A DNA stretch of 64,000 nucleotides from positions 1,798,001-1,862,000 of the forward strand of contig CM063257.1 of assembly GCA_032158295.1 (NCBI GenBank). The letters are read 5' to 3'. This document shows, piece by piece, positions 27,301 through 41,246 of this stretch (position 1 is the stretch's first letter; every line of letters starts with the position of its first letter). This DNA is from Pycnopodia helianthoides. Its lineage: Eukaryota; Echinodermata; Asteroidea; Forcipulatida; Asteriidae. A model generated the notes under the pieces. The model was given only the letters and a program-made list of their open reading frames with translations, made no database searches and was not told the origin of the DNA. The position numbers and the translations under genes were made by a program.

Positions 27301-30300
27301 AAGCCTTCGGAGCGCCACAGCAGCACGGGGCTCATACTCCCCAGGGAGCTGAGAAAGGTTACAGGAATGTTATTGGCCCAATGACCAGGGCACTAATGTA
27401 AAGCGCATTGATACGTTATTGTGAAATGCGCTATACAAGAACTATTATTATTATTATTATTACACGGCAGTTAACGGTTGCATGGCTTCTGACTGGCACC
27501 CCCAAACAAAGATATTGACAAAATAGGGAGACTGCCAACATAGGGCTAGATAGCTCAGTTGGTAGAGCGCCGGCACGTTTAATCCGGAGGTCGTTGGTTC
27601 AAATCCCGCTCTAGTCAATTTTTGTTTGTTCAACCCCAAACCGTTTTGAAATTTACCCAGTACAGTTTCCCTTGTGGTTTATTATTACTTGACATTTATT
27701 ATTAATAATAAGTATCAACACTCCATACCTCTGGGAGGACAGCTTCCAACTGTAAAGAAGACATCATCAATGGCCATGTCACTGCGATCTCCACTCCCTA
27801 CGATGCCTTCAAACATGACCTGGTAGGGGAGGGTTTCACTGATCTCAAAGTAGTTCCGATACCAGATATTGCCATCGTTGCCTTGGCGTGTCCATACTAC
27901 GGTTTCACCAACTGCTGTCTTAGACTGTGATTGAAGTGGAAAAAGGGTGAAAGTTTATAGAGATTGGTAAAAAAAAAACTATGAACAGTTTAAATAAAAC
28001 AACAATTTCCTAGCTTGATGAAATTGAGCCTTTTACAATATTCAATCGATTTAAACATTAATTTTCATTATTATATCTTTAGGATATGGAACTCTTAGAG
28101 AGCCATCTGACTTGTTGAGATACAGAGATAATTTAGTGCAGGGAGAAGACATCATATCTCGGGATGACGACACCCTAAAGTACGATGTCGCCTTCCCTTT
28201 AGGATGTCGACATCATGAAAGTAAGATGTCAACTTCCCAAAATAAATCATCATGGGATGATATCAAAAACCCAAGATAAATTATCTTGGGAAGACAGCAT
28301 CCTACTTTCAGGATGCTTTGCCTGGAGGGTATGGTACTTTGTGGCAAGTCTGTGGTACCAGTGTCAGCTGTACAAACAGAAGAAACCCATGCTTCCAATG
28401 CTAGCCTGGAGGGTATGGTACTTTGTGGCAATCTGTGGTACCAGTGTCAGCTGTACAAACAGAAGAAACCCATGCACCCAATGCTAGCCTGGAAGGTATG
28501 GTACTTTGTGGCAATCTGTGGTACCAGTGTCAGCTGTACAAACAGAAGAAACCCATGCACCCAATGCTAGCCTGGAAGGTATGGTACTTTGTAGCAGTCT
28601 GTGGTACCAGTGCCAGCTGTACACACAGAAGAAACCCATGCACCCAATGCTAACCTGGAAAGTATGGTACTTTGTGGCAGTCTGTGGTACCAGTGCCAGC
28701 TGTACACACAGAAGAAACCCATGCACCCAATCTAACCTTGAAAGTATGGTACTTTGTGGCAGTCTGTGGTACCAGTGCCAGCTGTACACACAGAAGAAAC
28801 CCATGCACCCAATGCTAACCTGGAAAGTATGGTACTTTGTGGCAGTCTGTGGTACCAGTGCCAGCTGTACAAACAGAAGAAACCTGTGCACCCAATACTA
28901 GCCTGGAAAGTATGGTACTTTTTACAACTGAAAAACTGCATAGCAAAGGTAGACTACCTTGATATTTAGCGTTCCCATCTGGTCTCCATACATGTGATAG
29001 TAGAAGAAGTAGCAGAAGACAGACACCCCTGGGCTGGGTGTCTTCTTGCTAGATAGCAACTGTGCCTTCTGACCAGCGGAGTGACCTGTGGCCTCAATGT
29101 ACATGTACTTCCCTGCAAAAACACAATCAAATAATATTATGGCGTGTCCTGGCCGCGATATTTTTTTCCGTACTACATAATTGTTCCAGTTCTGATGTTA
29201 TACACTTTTCTCCTTAGTTGACCTCATTTAAAATGCACTAACTATGCAAACACGGACCAATCAGAACACGTGTGGTACGGGAAAAAATCGGGTTTACAAA
29301 TTTGACTGGATTTCACAGCACTGGTATTCTGATATAATATTTTTGTATACAATGTACAAAAAATTTACTTGGGTGCCCCTTCAAAAGTTTCCAATAGACT
29401 AAAGCTTTCATATTTTCCAATGGAAGTGCCCTTTGCAAAATAAAAAATGGCCTTGCCCTCTCAAGATGAAATTCCAGGCCTGTGAAGACCAGTAATTTTT
29501 TGAACTTACCAAACGCCGACTCGTAGGATTGATCAGTGGTTGGTCCGGTGTTTGCCGTCGGGGTAGGACCGCTAAGTTGTGTCCAATCAAAATCGTCCGT
29601 TTGTACCTGCGTGTACTGGCACATTGTGGCGTCCTCAAACTCACAAGGTCGCTCGCTGTAAAGAAACAATTGGCAAAGGTCAATCAAAGGTGAGGAGGGT
29701 CACACAGCCGTCCACAAATGTCAAAGGTCAAATCAGCGTAATAATTGTTTACCATGAGATGGTTCTGCTTTCTTAACAATCTAATTATTGGATTGAACCT
29801 GTACGTTTTTATTTAATTTTGGGTTGAGCAAAAAACAAATTGACTAGGGCGGGATTTGGACCTCTGACCTCCGGACTAACATGCCAGCGCTCTACCAACT
29901 GAGCTAACTAGCCCTAATGTTGGCGGTCTCCCTTTGTAAGTGGTCTCTACTCCCAGGTTTATTATTTACATATAATAATAATGTACATTTGTACAGCACC
30001 AGTGTCCGTCAATATTGACCCCTCATGGCGCTCAAACATTTTTACCCCAGTCACTGGGCCATTTATTTCATTTTGTAAACCATCTCAGCTCCCTAGGGGG
30101 AATCTTTATCACATCAAGCTAAATCAATCACAAGAACCGTCTGGTTGCAAAGAAACGATTATTGTTAAGTGTCTCGACCAAGGACACAGGCGTCACTACC
30201 GGGATTCGAACCCATACTCCATTGGACTCTGATGGCAGCAGAACTTGAGTCCAATGCGCTCAACCAAATAGCCTCAACACAGTACACTAATCATAGACCA

Positions 30301-33300
30301 TTACATACATGTACAGCGCTTGGTAAACATAGGAGGCCTAATGTGCATGTTGATCAAGTGTCCGTGTCACAAGGCACACTGGTAGAAAACAAAAATGGAG
30401 TTGCGTAAAATAATCTCAGTATTCAAACTAATAGAAGCCAGAGTTCAAGAGTTAAATGCGCCACGAGCGTCATGCCGGACGGATACCGGCGCTTTACAAG
30501 TGTTCTATATTGTTATTATTCTATTCGGCCATGAAATGGTTTATTACCATAGATCAGAAAAGTCTTTACCTGGACACAGCCCGTTGATGACCGTGATGTC
30601 ATCCAGTGCAATGTCTCCTTGGTAACCGCCTCCTCCAATAGCTTCAAACACAAACTGAACAAACAGAAGAAAAAGAAGAGAAAAAAAGGGTTTTTTAGTC
30701 ATTAGTCTTCATCAAGTCCAACTTGATAATGGCCGTCCATTGTTGAGTGGACTGTTTTTCCTTGGTGTTGTACCTCACTTCTAAGTATGGTGCCCTCGTC
30801 AAGAGGTCAAAAGGAGGTCAAAAGGCCTTGCCCTTAAGCTTTTTGTAAAGTAGCCCACCAGGCCAGTAAACTGAGTGTTTTACTTGCTCTTTACATGTTT
30901 AAAATCTGGGCTACTAAAACTTCCTGCGAGCCTATTCAGCTTGCAGCAATCTTATTACGAGCTTGCAGCAAGCTTGCGGCAAGTTTTTTTTTCCCTATAG
31001 GGGCACACTCTGCTAATGGGAAGCACCAGAGCTTGAGTCCGGTGCTCCTAACCGCTCAATTCAGACACACCCCTTACCTGGAAATCGCTGTTTGAGTTGA
31101 CAGTCAAATCACCAAGGTACCAGCTATCTTTCCTGGATCCCGTCTTCGTCCACACAGCAGTTCCCAGCCCTCCTGATGTCGTCTTCGTGTACACATTGAG
31201 AGTGTCGATGTGATCGCCGTACATGTGATACCAAAACATCATGCACCGTGGACCCTGCTGTTGTGGGACCGTGGCACTCTCCAGCCTAACCTTGGCTCCT
31301 GAACTTTGGTATGACACTTCCATGTACACATAGTATCCCGTGGCTAAAAGGAGCACAAACACAAATCTAGTTTTAATTGGAATTCAAGCATCGACCATCT
31401 TGAAAGCACAGGGTATAAGTCATCACATGCACTGCCATTTACTCGCCACCCTCTCTTTCAATGGACCCTTCCCATGAAATATGCAAATTGAACATCGCGC
31501 GTGCGCACTCTCCCTACTGGTTGGCAAAATGAGTGAACATCGCGCCTTTTTGCATGGGACCGATGGTGGCGTGACGCACACGCGTTTGCGCGTCTGCCTT
31601 GTGCACAACTCTATGGCATTTGCCAACCAGCAGCGTCTGTACGCATGCGTGAAAGTAATTAACATATTTCAAGGGAAGGGTCTATTACCCCGAATATTAC
31701 CCAAGAATTTCCTATGGGTGATCTCGACCGGAACCTTTGAATGTTTCACAGATTATGTGCGCCCAACCAATACTGTATTATTATTATTATTATTAATTTT
31801 AGTTCCACTTACTGTTTCCATATGTATGATCAAAGCTTGGGCCAGTCCCAACGGAGCCGGTGGAGCCGCTTTCTCTCTTCCAATCAAAATCATCGTCAGT
31901 GGCTTGCATGTAGCTACAAAGGTCCACTTCAAAGTTGCAATCAAACAGAACAGGTCCTAAGAGAGAGGGGAAATGTCCACAAAAGATTAGGGCATTCAAA
32001 GTTGTCCTTACTAATGTCTGTTACTTAAAGATAGGGTCATACGTTGGTAAATACTCCAACAAACTAATACATCAGGTGCCTATCAGAAGGATGTAATGAA
32101 AGTGTGCCGAGCAAACGATGTCAGCATTTAATGAGCTCTCAGGCCTGGAATTTCATCTTTGAGAGGGCAAGGCCATTTCCAATTTACAAAGGGCACTACC
32201 ATTGGAAAATCTTAAAGTCTATGGGCAACTTTTGAAGGGGCACCAAGGCCAAGAGCAGGGCAACGGAGGCCATGGCCTTCGTGGCCTCCGTGTAATTCCA
32301 GGCCTGAGCTCTGCTCTCCATCTCGGCATTGCTAGAGTGATGGGTGATGAGAACGGGCAGAAAGCCTGTTTCACGCTCAAACATCAAGATAGGAGGAACC
32401 AGGTTAAATAGACTGGTGGACTACCTACATATATGTGGAACAGACAGAGGCTGGCTACAGACCTAAGGGTGAGAAACATGTTGTAACAATGAGCCAAAAT
32501 TTATACTAGTTTCTAAGTATAAAGTTACGATACAGAAGCTCTCGATCTCCTTGTTGTGTCGGCGAAAAAATCTCAATTGCGCAACAACAGTCGATCCCTT
32601 ACCTGGTGTCGTGGGCGGCAAGGCGGTGTTGGTGGACTGCACCTACATCTGCAGCCTTTGGTAAAACTGTTGCACAACACAAAAATAAACAACATATTAA
32701 AATCCCATAATTAAAGTCAAGGGACAAGACCAGATGATTCTTAACCACTTCACATCGCTATTTAAAAAGATTTCGTGCCCTCCCAGGGTTTTATTTTTCA
32801 GAACTTTTTGGAACTTTCCTTTGAAAATATCGTTGCCACAATGAAACCCTGACTGGACAAAGGAAAGACAACAAAGGTTCTCATAATTAGATGGAAGCTC
32901 AGAATGCTAGGACCTACCTCCCCCATTGAGCCGAAAATAATGACAAACAATGGTGGCAGCCTGTCCATTCTTGTATGCCACATTTAGTTAACAACAAGAC
33001 AAAGCTTTGAAGTTGGTGGTTTATACCAAAAATAACAGAAAGGGATTTTACAAGGCATGTTTTTCCAGAACCTGTTGTCACTCTTTGTACAGGTGAAATG
33101 CAACACATCACAGGAAATGCCTGCCTGTGCAAGCTACACACTGGAAAGTCCGGTCGGAAACCATCCAGCTATCAGCCAAAAAAAAAAAGGGAAATCCAAA
33201 GTTGTTCCGTCCGCCACAAGTCTGCCCAAAAGAGATTTACGGATAAACACATCATCTGACATGAAGTGGTTCGAGCTACAGTTGCTGGTTTTATTTATTT

Positions 33301-36300
33301 TTTTTAAACAGCTTACCTCCACAGAGACCATCTTTAAACGAGATGTCATCGATAGCGATGTCTCCTTTGTAACCAGATCCAACAACTCCTTTGAATAAAA
33401 CCTGACGAAAAAGAAGAAGACAAAATACAGACAAGTTTAGGAAGGAACTATAAATAAATAGTAAACTTGCGGGTACAACCAAGTGTTAATCTCTTTTGTG
33501 AGAGTGTTGGCTCTGAAAAGAGCCAGTGTGGTCTTGTCGTTTTGAACAGTATGGAACCTTTGGACAGTTTTACGCCCAATTTGAAGGACATTGCAATAAT
33601 GGTTAAGTGTCTTAATTGTTCAGTTCTAAAATTGTAATTTGTTGCATTCCTGGCACAAGGATGTAATGAATGTGTGCCTGGCTGAAAGGTCTATGCATTG
33701 AACCACTTCATGTCTATATAGGTATAACAAATTACCGTGCCTCTGCGCGGAGCAAATTATTCATAATTGTTTTTATTTATTTTTTTTTTAGAATATGTTG
33801 TCACAAAGAGACCATGAATAAACAAAATAAAGACAACAAACATTCTCCTCAATCTCTCATAACTCTCATTTGTACAACGAAGGTCTGGAATCAGGGATTA
33901 TACACAATAACCCCCATGAAAAAGAGAGATTTGGAGCATGAATTCGAGAACCCTTTTCCCTCTCTTTACAAGGGAAACTAAGTGTAAGTTGTAAAACTCA
34001 CCTTGTACGCGTTAGGGCTTGAGACAGGCATCTGACCTTCCAGCCAAACATCTCCAAAGTCAGCGCCCAGCTTCCAGTACATCGTCTGAATGGCAGTGAT
34101 GGTATCTTCTACCATGACCTCTAGGGAACCGATTTGGTTGCCGTACATGTGGTACCAGAAAGACAAACATCTACCCGAGGACGTGGTCGGGGCCAGGGCC
34201 TGACTCTTGTAGATGGCAAACTGTCCTTGCGTTTTGTAAGAAACTTCAAGGAGCTTATATACACCTTGGAAGGGGAGAAGACAAAAGGATAAATGAGGAC
34301 ATCTTGCTAGCTCTGAGAATAGGGCTAAGACCTGACTCTAGATGACAAACTCTCCGTGCCACTTGTCAGCCACTTTAAGGAACGTGTAAGAAACTTCAAG
34401 GAATTGCTGACCACCAGTAACTCACCAGAAGTTGTTCCATAAGTGTGATCCACCGAGGGTCCGGTACCGAAACTCGGCGTCCCATCGCTACCATCCGTCC
34501 AATCAAAGTAGTCTGACACTCTTTCATTCACCCATGTACATTTGGTCGCATCGTCAAAGTCGCAACTGTCTGTTAAAGACAAAATGAGACAAATCACAAT
34601 CATTTTCCCGTTGATGAGAATAATTCATTTTCTCGTCGATGAAAAAAAGGAAGTTTCCATTGATGAGAATAAATTAGTTTCTCAATGATGAGAATAACTT
34701 AGTTTCTGTAGATGAGACTGCCTTACTTCTTCCAAGAAAATTTACAAGGCAGTTACAGGTTGTATGGCTTCTGACTGCATCCCCCCTCCCCCAACAAAAA
34801 TATTGACAAAATAGGGAGACCGCCAACATTAGAGCTAGATGGCTCAGTTGGTAGAGCGCCGGCACGTTAATCTGGAAGGTTGCAGGTTCAAGTCCCGCTC
34901 TCGTAAATATTTCTTTGCTCAACCCAAAAGGACAATAAATTTATGAATGAATTGTAATCTATTTATGACTCTTCTTACCTATCGCGGGACAAGTTCCAGA
35001 AAATATCTGCACATCGTCAATGGCTATGTCTCCCTGGTCGCCGTTGCCAACCGTTGCTTCAAAAACGACCTGATATGGTGAGTTTGCCGTGAACGGGAAA
35101 CGTCCCAAGTTCCAGACGTCACCAAGATCACCGGTCATGCTGAAGTAGTTCTTGGAATACTTGCCATTCTCCTACACGTTAGGAAACGAAATATAGAAAT
35201 AAAGGTTTTGATTTGTTGTTTTATTTATTTATTTAAATTTTGGGTTGAGCAAAGAACGAAGGTTCAAATCCTGTTGTTGTCAAGTTTTCTTTGTTCAACC
35301 CAAAATTGAATAAAAATGTCCCAGTCAGTTTTCCACTGATAGTCTCTGGTTGGTTTATTTTTTTTCAATTAGTACTAAACTGAATTTACCTTGAGGAATA
35401 CATTGAAGTTACCGATGTGCTGACCTCTCATGTGGAAGTAGAATTCAAGACAATGACCGGACGCAGCCGGGTAAGAATGAGTCAAAATCCAGGCCTTCTC
35501 GTTGGCCTTCTGGGTTGCTGCATAGATGTATAGGTAGTGACCTAGACAGTGGTAGAAGATGGATAGAGAGATAAAGTTCATTAACCCTCCTACTGTCAGT
35601 GACTCTTGGCAACATTTTCCAGTGAGTTGACCAACCATTTGAAACCATTTGACTGCCAAGGTTGTGTACGGTGGCACAGAACTAACTGTGTACTGTGTAC
35701 ATGCATTCCCTCATGGTATCATATTGCAGGCAGGCATAGTTTATCTATCATTCAAAACCACAGTGAATGGTATTGAATGGTCAGACAGCAAGAGGGTTAG
35801 AACATCGCCACCATGGCTGTCTTTATGGACCTTATGCATTGACGACATCAAGCCGCCATCTTAGAGGTAAACTGATGTTGAAACAATGGAAACGTACAGA
35901 TTTGTACGCGCGACGCACAGGATTGGCCAATGAGCATCTTCCTTTTGACATCTAGACGAGGGCGCCCTACTCGATTGACATCATGTGCAAAAGGTCTCTT
36001 GCCGAAGCAATGTCCAACCAGCAACAAACAGCGCCTACACCTGATTGGACACGCTACTGGGCATGACATACTCTTGAAGAGGGGCTCCAAGGTCCAATTG
36101 AGTTTGGTGATGCACTCATTTTCCAATAGATAAAGCCCTCACAAAGAGGGGAAAACGTTTCAAGTTCTTTTGCGTCACGTTAAAATGGTGTATTTATGGG
36201 CAAGTGTCTCACTCAGCGATCCAAACTCACATGCATAAACACTAGAACTTGAATCTGGTACACTAGCTTAGTGGTCTAGCAGTGAAGACGTCTGTTGTAG

Positions 36301-39300
36301 AACGAAAAGGTCATGGGTTCGAATCCTACCAAAAAGAGCCCATGTGGATTTTTTTTGCCTGCAGGATTTGGTATAAAGTACTTATCCTAAATCAGTGTAG
36401 TGCAAAACCAAATCATAAAAATCTGTTTTTTTTTTATGTGTTCTAGAAACGGGAAGATATTTTCAAAACAAACACGGTCAAAATTACAATAGGATAACTT
36501 CTAAACAAAAGCAGAAGATCAACGAAAATAAACTGGAACCGCTTCTCACCTTTTCCAGTTCCTAAGGTGTGATCAACTGAAGGCCCGGTTCCAAACACCA
36601 CGGTTGACCCCTGTCCGTACGCCCAATCAAAATCATCGTTCCCAGTCGATAAATCCTCTTGCGCCCAACCACACGCCACATAGCCTTGCTCAAAATCACA
36701 GGACAACGGGAAGACACCTGGGGATTGGGTAGCTGCAGGGGCAATAACAAAATTATATTGACCTTGTAGTGGGGCATTAGTGATGCAGCAAAAGACCTGA
36801 AGGATTTGAAACTGTGAAAGGTTTAAAGGGTTTAACCCTGTAGTGAGGGCCCTGCACTACGTCATTGAACATTTTATTTATTTCACAATTTCCTCCAAGG
36901 TGCCTTGCCCTGGCGAGTCAAAGTCCTTGATAGCTTAGACTGGACTATTCAACATATCTATACGATCAGGTCCCAGAGTTGTGTAGGTTTTTTCTTCATT
37001 CAAGGGGCTGAAAAATATATTATACCCAGATCTAACCCTCTGATAAAGTGGAGCCATCTGTTCTTTGTAGCAGGCTTCAAGATTTCTTGCTGACAGCCTG
37101 TGCTAGGTTCTGTAGTTTCCACCCCCCCCCCCAAATCAAACTTTTTGGCTTACTGGGGAGCCAGTAACTAGTGGAACCCTCCTGCATTTGTGTAATTCCT
37201 GGGGTTACTCCCGAACTTGAGGCTATCAATATTGTTTATAGCAAGCTTTTAGATGTCTTGCTGGCAGCCTTTGCTAGGTTCTGAGGGTTCCATCACCCCT
37301 CCTCCCTGTCAATCAAACTTTTTTGGCTCACCAGGGAGCCAGTAACTAGTGGAACCCACCTGCATTTGTGTAATACCTGGGGTTACTCCCTCACTTATAG
37401 GTTTAACTTACGCATGGGGCATTTCTTGGAGTCTACCTTGACGTCATCGATGGCAATGTCACTAGAAAGTCCTTTACCGCGTTTTGCTTCAAAAACGACC
37501 TGGGGGTAATCAAAACATTATGGGTGAGAGTCACTGCTGACACAACCTGGAGCCTCTCAAATAACACATTTTAGGAAGTTAACAGACTCTGTGCACCATC
37601 AGAAATACAAAACTACAGGTTGGGACACAATGCGGACTATTTCTTTCTCCCTTCGGTGGCTGCTTTACTTCTTTCACAGAAAGTTTGAAGGCTGAGGTAG
37701 ATTTTGAGAAAATCCTGAAAACAGGAAAATTCCTGAGAAATCACATGCATGAGGACAGCTCGATACTCAATTGGCTGGACTAGACTAGTACTCAAGCTCC
37801 TCGGAAACATATTTTGCTCGCAATCAACCTTGACCAGTACGGCATCTGTTAAAACTGGCACCAAGCTGTCCTTTGAAAGTGACAAACGAGCGGCCTGCAG
37901 CTAGAACTGTCAGTATAGTTCACGTTTAAGATGCCAGCAGCCGATTTCACGAAACGCTAGGATTAATCCTATCTCGAGTTAGGAGTAACTCGTCCTAACT
38001 TAGGATGAGCTCAATGTGTCCTAACGTCTATGGATACAGAATTTAACTCGTCCTAAGTCCTAAAATTAATCCTAAGTTAGGAAGAGTTTGGTGAAATCGA
38101 CGGCAGTCATCCAGTGTATTTCCATTTTGAGCATAATTTATATTTTTAACAAAAAGGGGGTTGTTCAAACCTACCTGATATGCCTTGTTGATCTGAGCCA
38201 ACTCCACGATAGCCTGGATCCAGTGCTCACCCTGCGACGCTGTCCTCATCCAATAGGGATTGCCCAAAGTGGTTGTGCCCTGCTCTTTCACGTACACATT
38301 CAATACCTCCACCTGGTCACCGTACATGTAGTACCAGAACGTCAGGCAGTTATCCGAGCCGCCGGGGCTCGCTACCTGGCCGCTGGTTAGACGAGCGAGC
38401 TGGTTGGCTTTCCCTTTGTTTGCATCCATCAGCATGTAGGTACCAGCTACCATGTAATATTCATAATACATAGCGTTTATAATAATACAAATAACGAATG
38501 TTCATTACATGAATCACCCATGAATTTCCCAAGCCTAGTGCCAAAAATCTGCGCAAGAAGAGTCAGGTTTGCCGGGCACTGCTATCGCCACTCTGAACTT
38601 TCAGCCAGCAAGCTTGTCCTCTGGTAGCCCAAGCAAGGTCGAGCCCAAAGAGGTAGAGGTCACCTGACTTATGTGGACGTACCATAGAGTTATATAGAAG
38701 AACTAGAGGGCGCACTAGCCAAGTTACGTGACTCGTCGCGCGGGTGGTGCGGCCATGTTTTAAGTACCACTACCATTACTTTACTGTACGCAAAACAACA
38801 ACATGAACACCGAGCGCGTGATGCGTGCATTTACCATACGCACATCGTATACTTCGTACTAAATTTTGCCCTCTATTAAATGGCGGTCGTGTCTCCTTGC
38901 GGTCCCGGCGCGTTTGTGCACGCAGTATTGCCAGTGCGCCCTCTAGTTCTTATATATAACTCTATGGGACGTACGTACTAAGAAGGGACACTGGGTTTGT
39001 GACAGCAGATGAAATATCTACATGCATGATGGACAGACCTCCCACATTCCCTGGGCCCAATTTCATAAAGCTGCTAAGCAGAAAATACCGCTTAGCAAAC
39101 TTCTTTGCTAAGCAAAATATGAGAGGGGCACCAGTCGCAACCTTTAGGCCTTTTTGGGCTGGTAACCTGTTTCTGCTAAGAAATATCTTTCTGAGCTTAG
39201 CAAGTTTTTGTGCTTACAGGCTTTATGAAATTGGGCCCTGGTCCCCAAACCCCTGAATATTCACCCCCCCCCCCCACACCATCCCCATTTGTGACTGTAC

Positions 39301-41214
39301 AGGGAAGGGACGTTCTTACTTACTTGAATCCTGATTAGTGTGGTCATAAGGAGGTCCAGTCTTGATCAGTGCCCCAGAGGCAGCACCCTGTTTCTGCACC
39401 CAATCGAAATCGTCCGTTGTGTCCTGTGTGTAGCTGCACATCCCGGGCTCAAAGTCACAGTTGCCCGGTCCCGTTGGGATGTTGACCGTCGGCTGAGGAG
39501 GCAGAGGGGCGGTTGTGACTTTGGCGCCAACATCGGCAATGTGCGGGACAACTGCAGAGATAAATATTGATAAGTCATTCTGGTAACTTTGATATTTGGG
39601 TCAAGGACTAAAAATAAAAGTGCACTCTGTTGTGACACAAGCTTGAGTCCAACACACAAGGCTATTTGGTCAAATGAATCTATGTAACTCTGGTCCCTTC
39701 ACCCTCTCCTTGACTAAGACACATTTTTTTTTTTAAATATCGCCTAACTCACAAGGCCGGACGGCCACTTCAAGGTGAGGGCTACACTTAACTGATTTGG
39801 GCTTTCGACCCAAATCAACTATCACCAGAGGCACGTTGCCACCTACTCCTGGGGCTGAAACAGGGTTTACCCCCTTCACAGTCCGTAAGGATGTAGGCAT
39901 GGGTATTATCCACTAGGAGCCTGGCTGGTAGAGCAGAATGCACTACCTTCCCAACTTGACGCAGGACCAGATTTCCTCACCTTGGCAGTAGTTATCAGTA
40001 AAGACGACATCATCCACAGCAATGTCATTGTCAACAGACGCTGTTGAGGTAACTTGTCCCGAAATGATGATCTGATATTGATTAACAGACAAATATTTGA
40101 TAGAAATAGATCAGGTCAAGTGAGATCTCGCGTTACAACATTTTATCCATCAACGATACAATTTCATGACTCTGCTTACCATGGAATTCTGCGCTTACGG
40201 CACCCTGTAAGCAAAATTCCGCAGTAAGCAGAGCCATGAAATTGGGCCCAGCAAAATAAGTTTTTGATAAGATTGATAAAGGTAACTGAATCTTACCCAG
40301 TAGCGACTGGCTTCGTAGAATGAAACTTGCCCGAACAACCAGCCGTCTCCCTGGTGACCAGACAGCAGCCATATTGCATCACGAGAAGAACCCGCTTCGA
40401 GCAAAATGGAGAGCTTGCCGGCGTTGGTTCCCTTCATGTAGTACCAGAAGGTCAAGCATCTGATTGTCACTGGTGTCCCGGGGACGTCCTCTTCGTTTGA
40501 AAGGAATGCCGATTTACCGAGCTGGGAATTCGCTGCATCTAGGTAGATGTAGTAACCTAGGCAACAACAGACATGTCATAGGTCAAAGTGATACACCAAC
40601 TCCAACTTAGGGGAAAAGGGGTGGAGATGACATTGCGCAATCTCGATGGATGTTTATGTTCGAACCTGTCTATTTTAGTAGAGGGTTGTTCCTTCTCCAA
40701 CAAATCAAGACGACAAAGAAATTCAAAATGTACATGTTTGTGATACTAAGTTCAGTTCACATAAATGTATGATCAATTTAAATTACCCTTTTGACAATAG
40801 TCCATAGACTGCTAAATTCATCTTCAAAGAAAAAGACGAGAACAATGCAACAAAAACAACACATCAATCACAGCATCTGCATTTAACTATGTTATGTGGC
40901 GAGCAGCGGGGGCAAAACCAGTGTGGTACAATACAGACACCACTAAGCACAAAACCAGTGTGGTACAATACAGACACCACTAAGCACTGCCAAAATAAAA
41001 ATAACTCCTCAACATTCTGTCTCCTACCTGCCCCCGTTCCAATGGTATGATCTTTGTCTGGCCCGACACCAGAGTAACTAGCAGACTTAACCAGCCAATC
41101 AAAATGGTCTACATAATCTTGGAACCAATCACAGAGATCGCCAGATTCAAAGCTACAGTCACCTGAGGAAACAAACAAAGACATTTTTGAGATATGGGAG
41201 AGAAAACCTCCAAA

Positions 41215-41246
<32 letters not shown>

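Noticed and set aside
27541..27620. Apparent tRNA gene with good A and B boxes
   Set aside because: The same sequence with shared flanks occurs at least five times in the window, with mutated stems, so it is a SINE head.
28215..28969. Overlapping open frames of 70-135 codons on both strands
   Set aside because: They are generated by the 83-bp tandem repeat, whose period rotates through all frames.
32914..33141. Possible extra exon near GGGGGAG|GTAGGT at 32920
   Set aside because: No acceptor in the right phase and no MAM-like residues; MAM6 to MAM7 joins without it.
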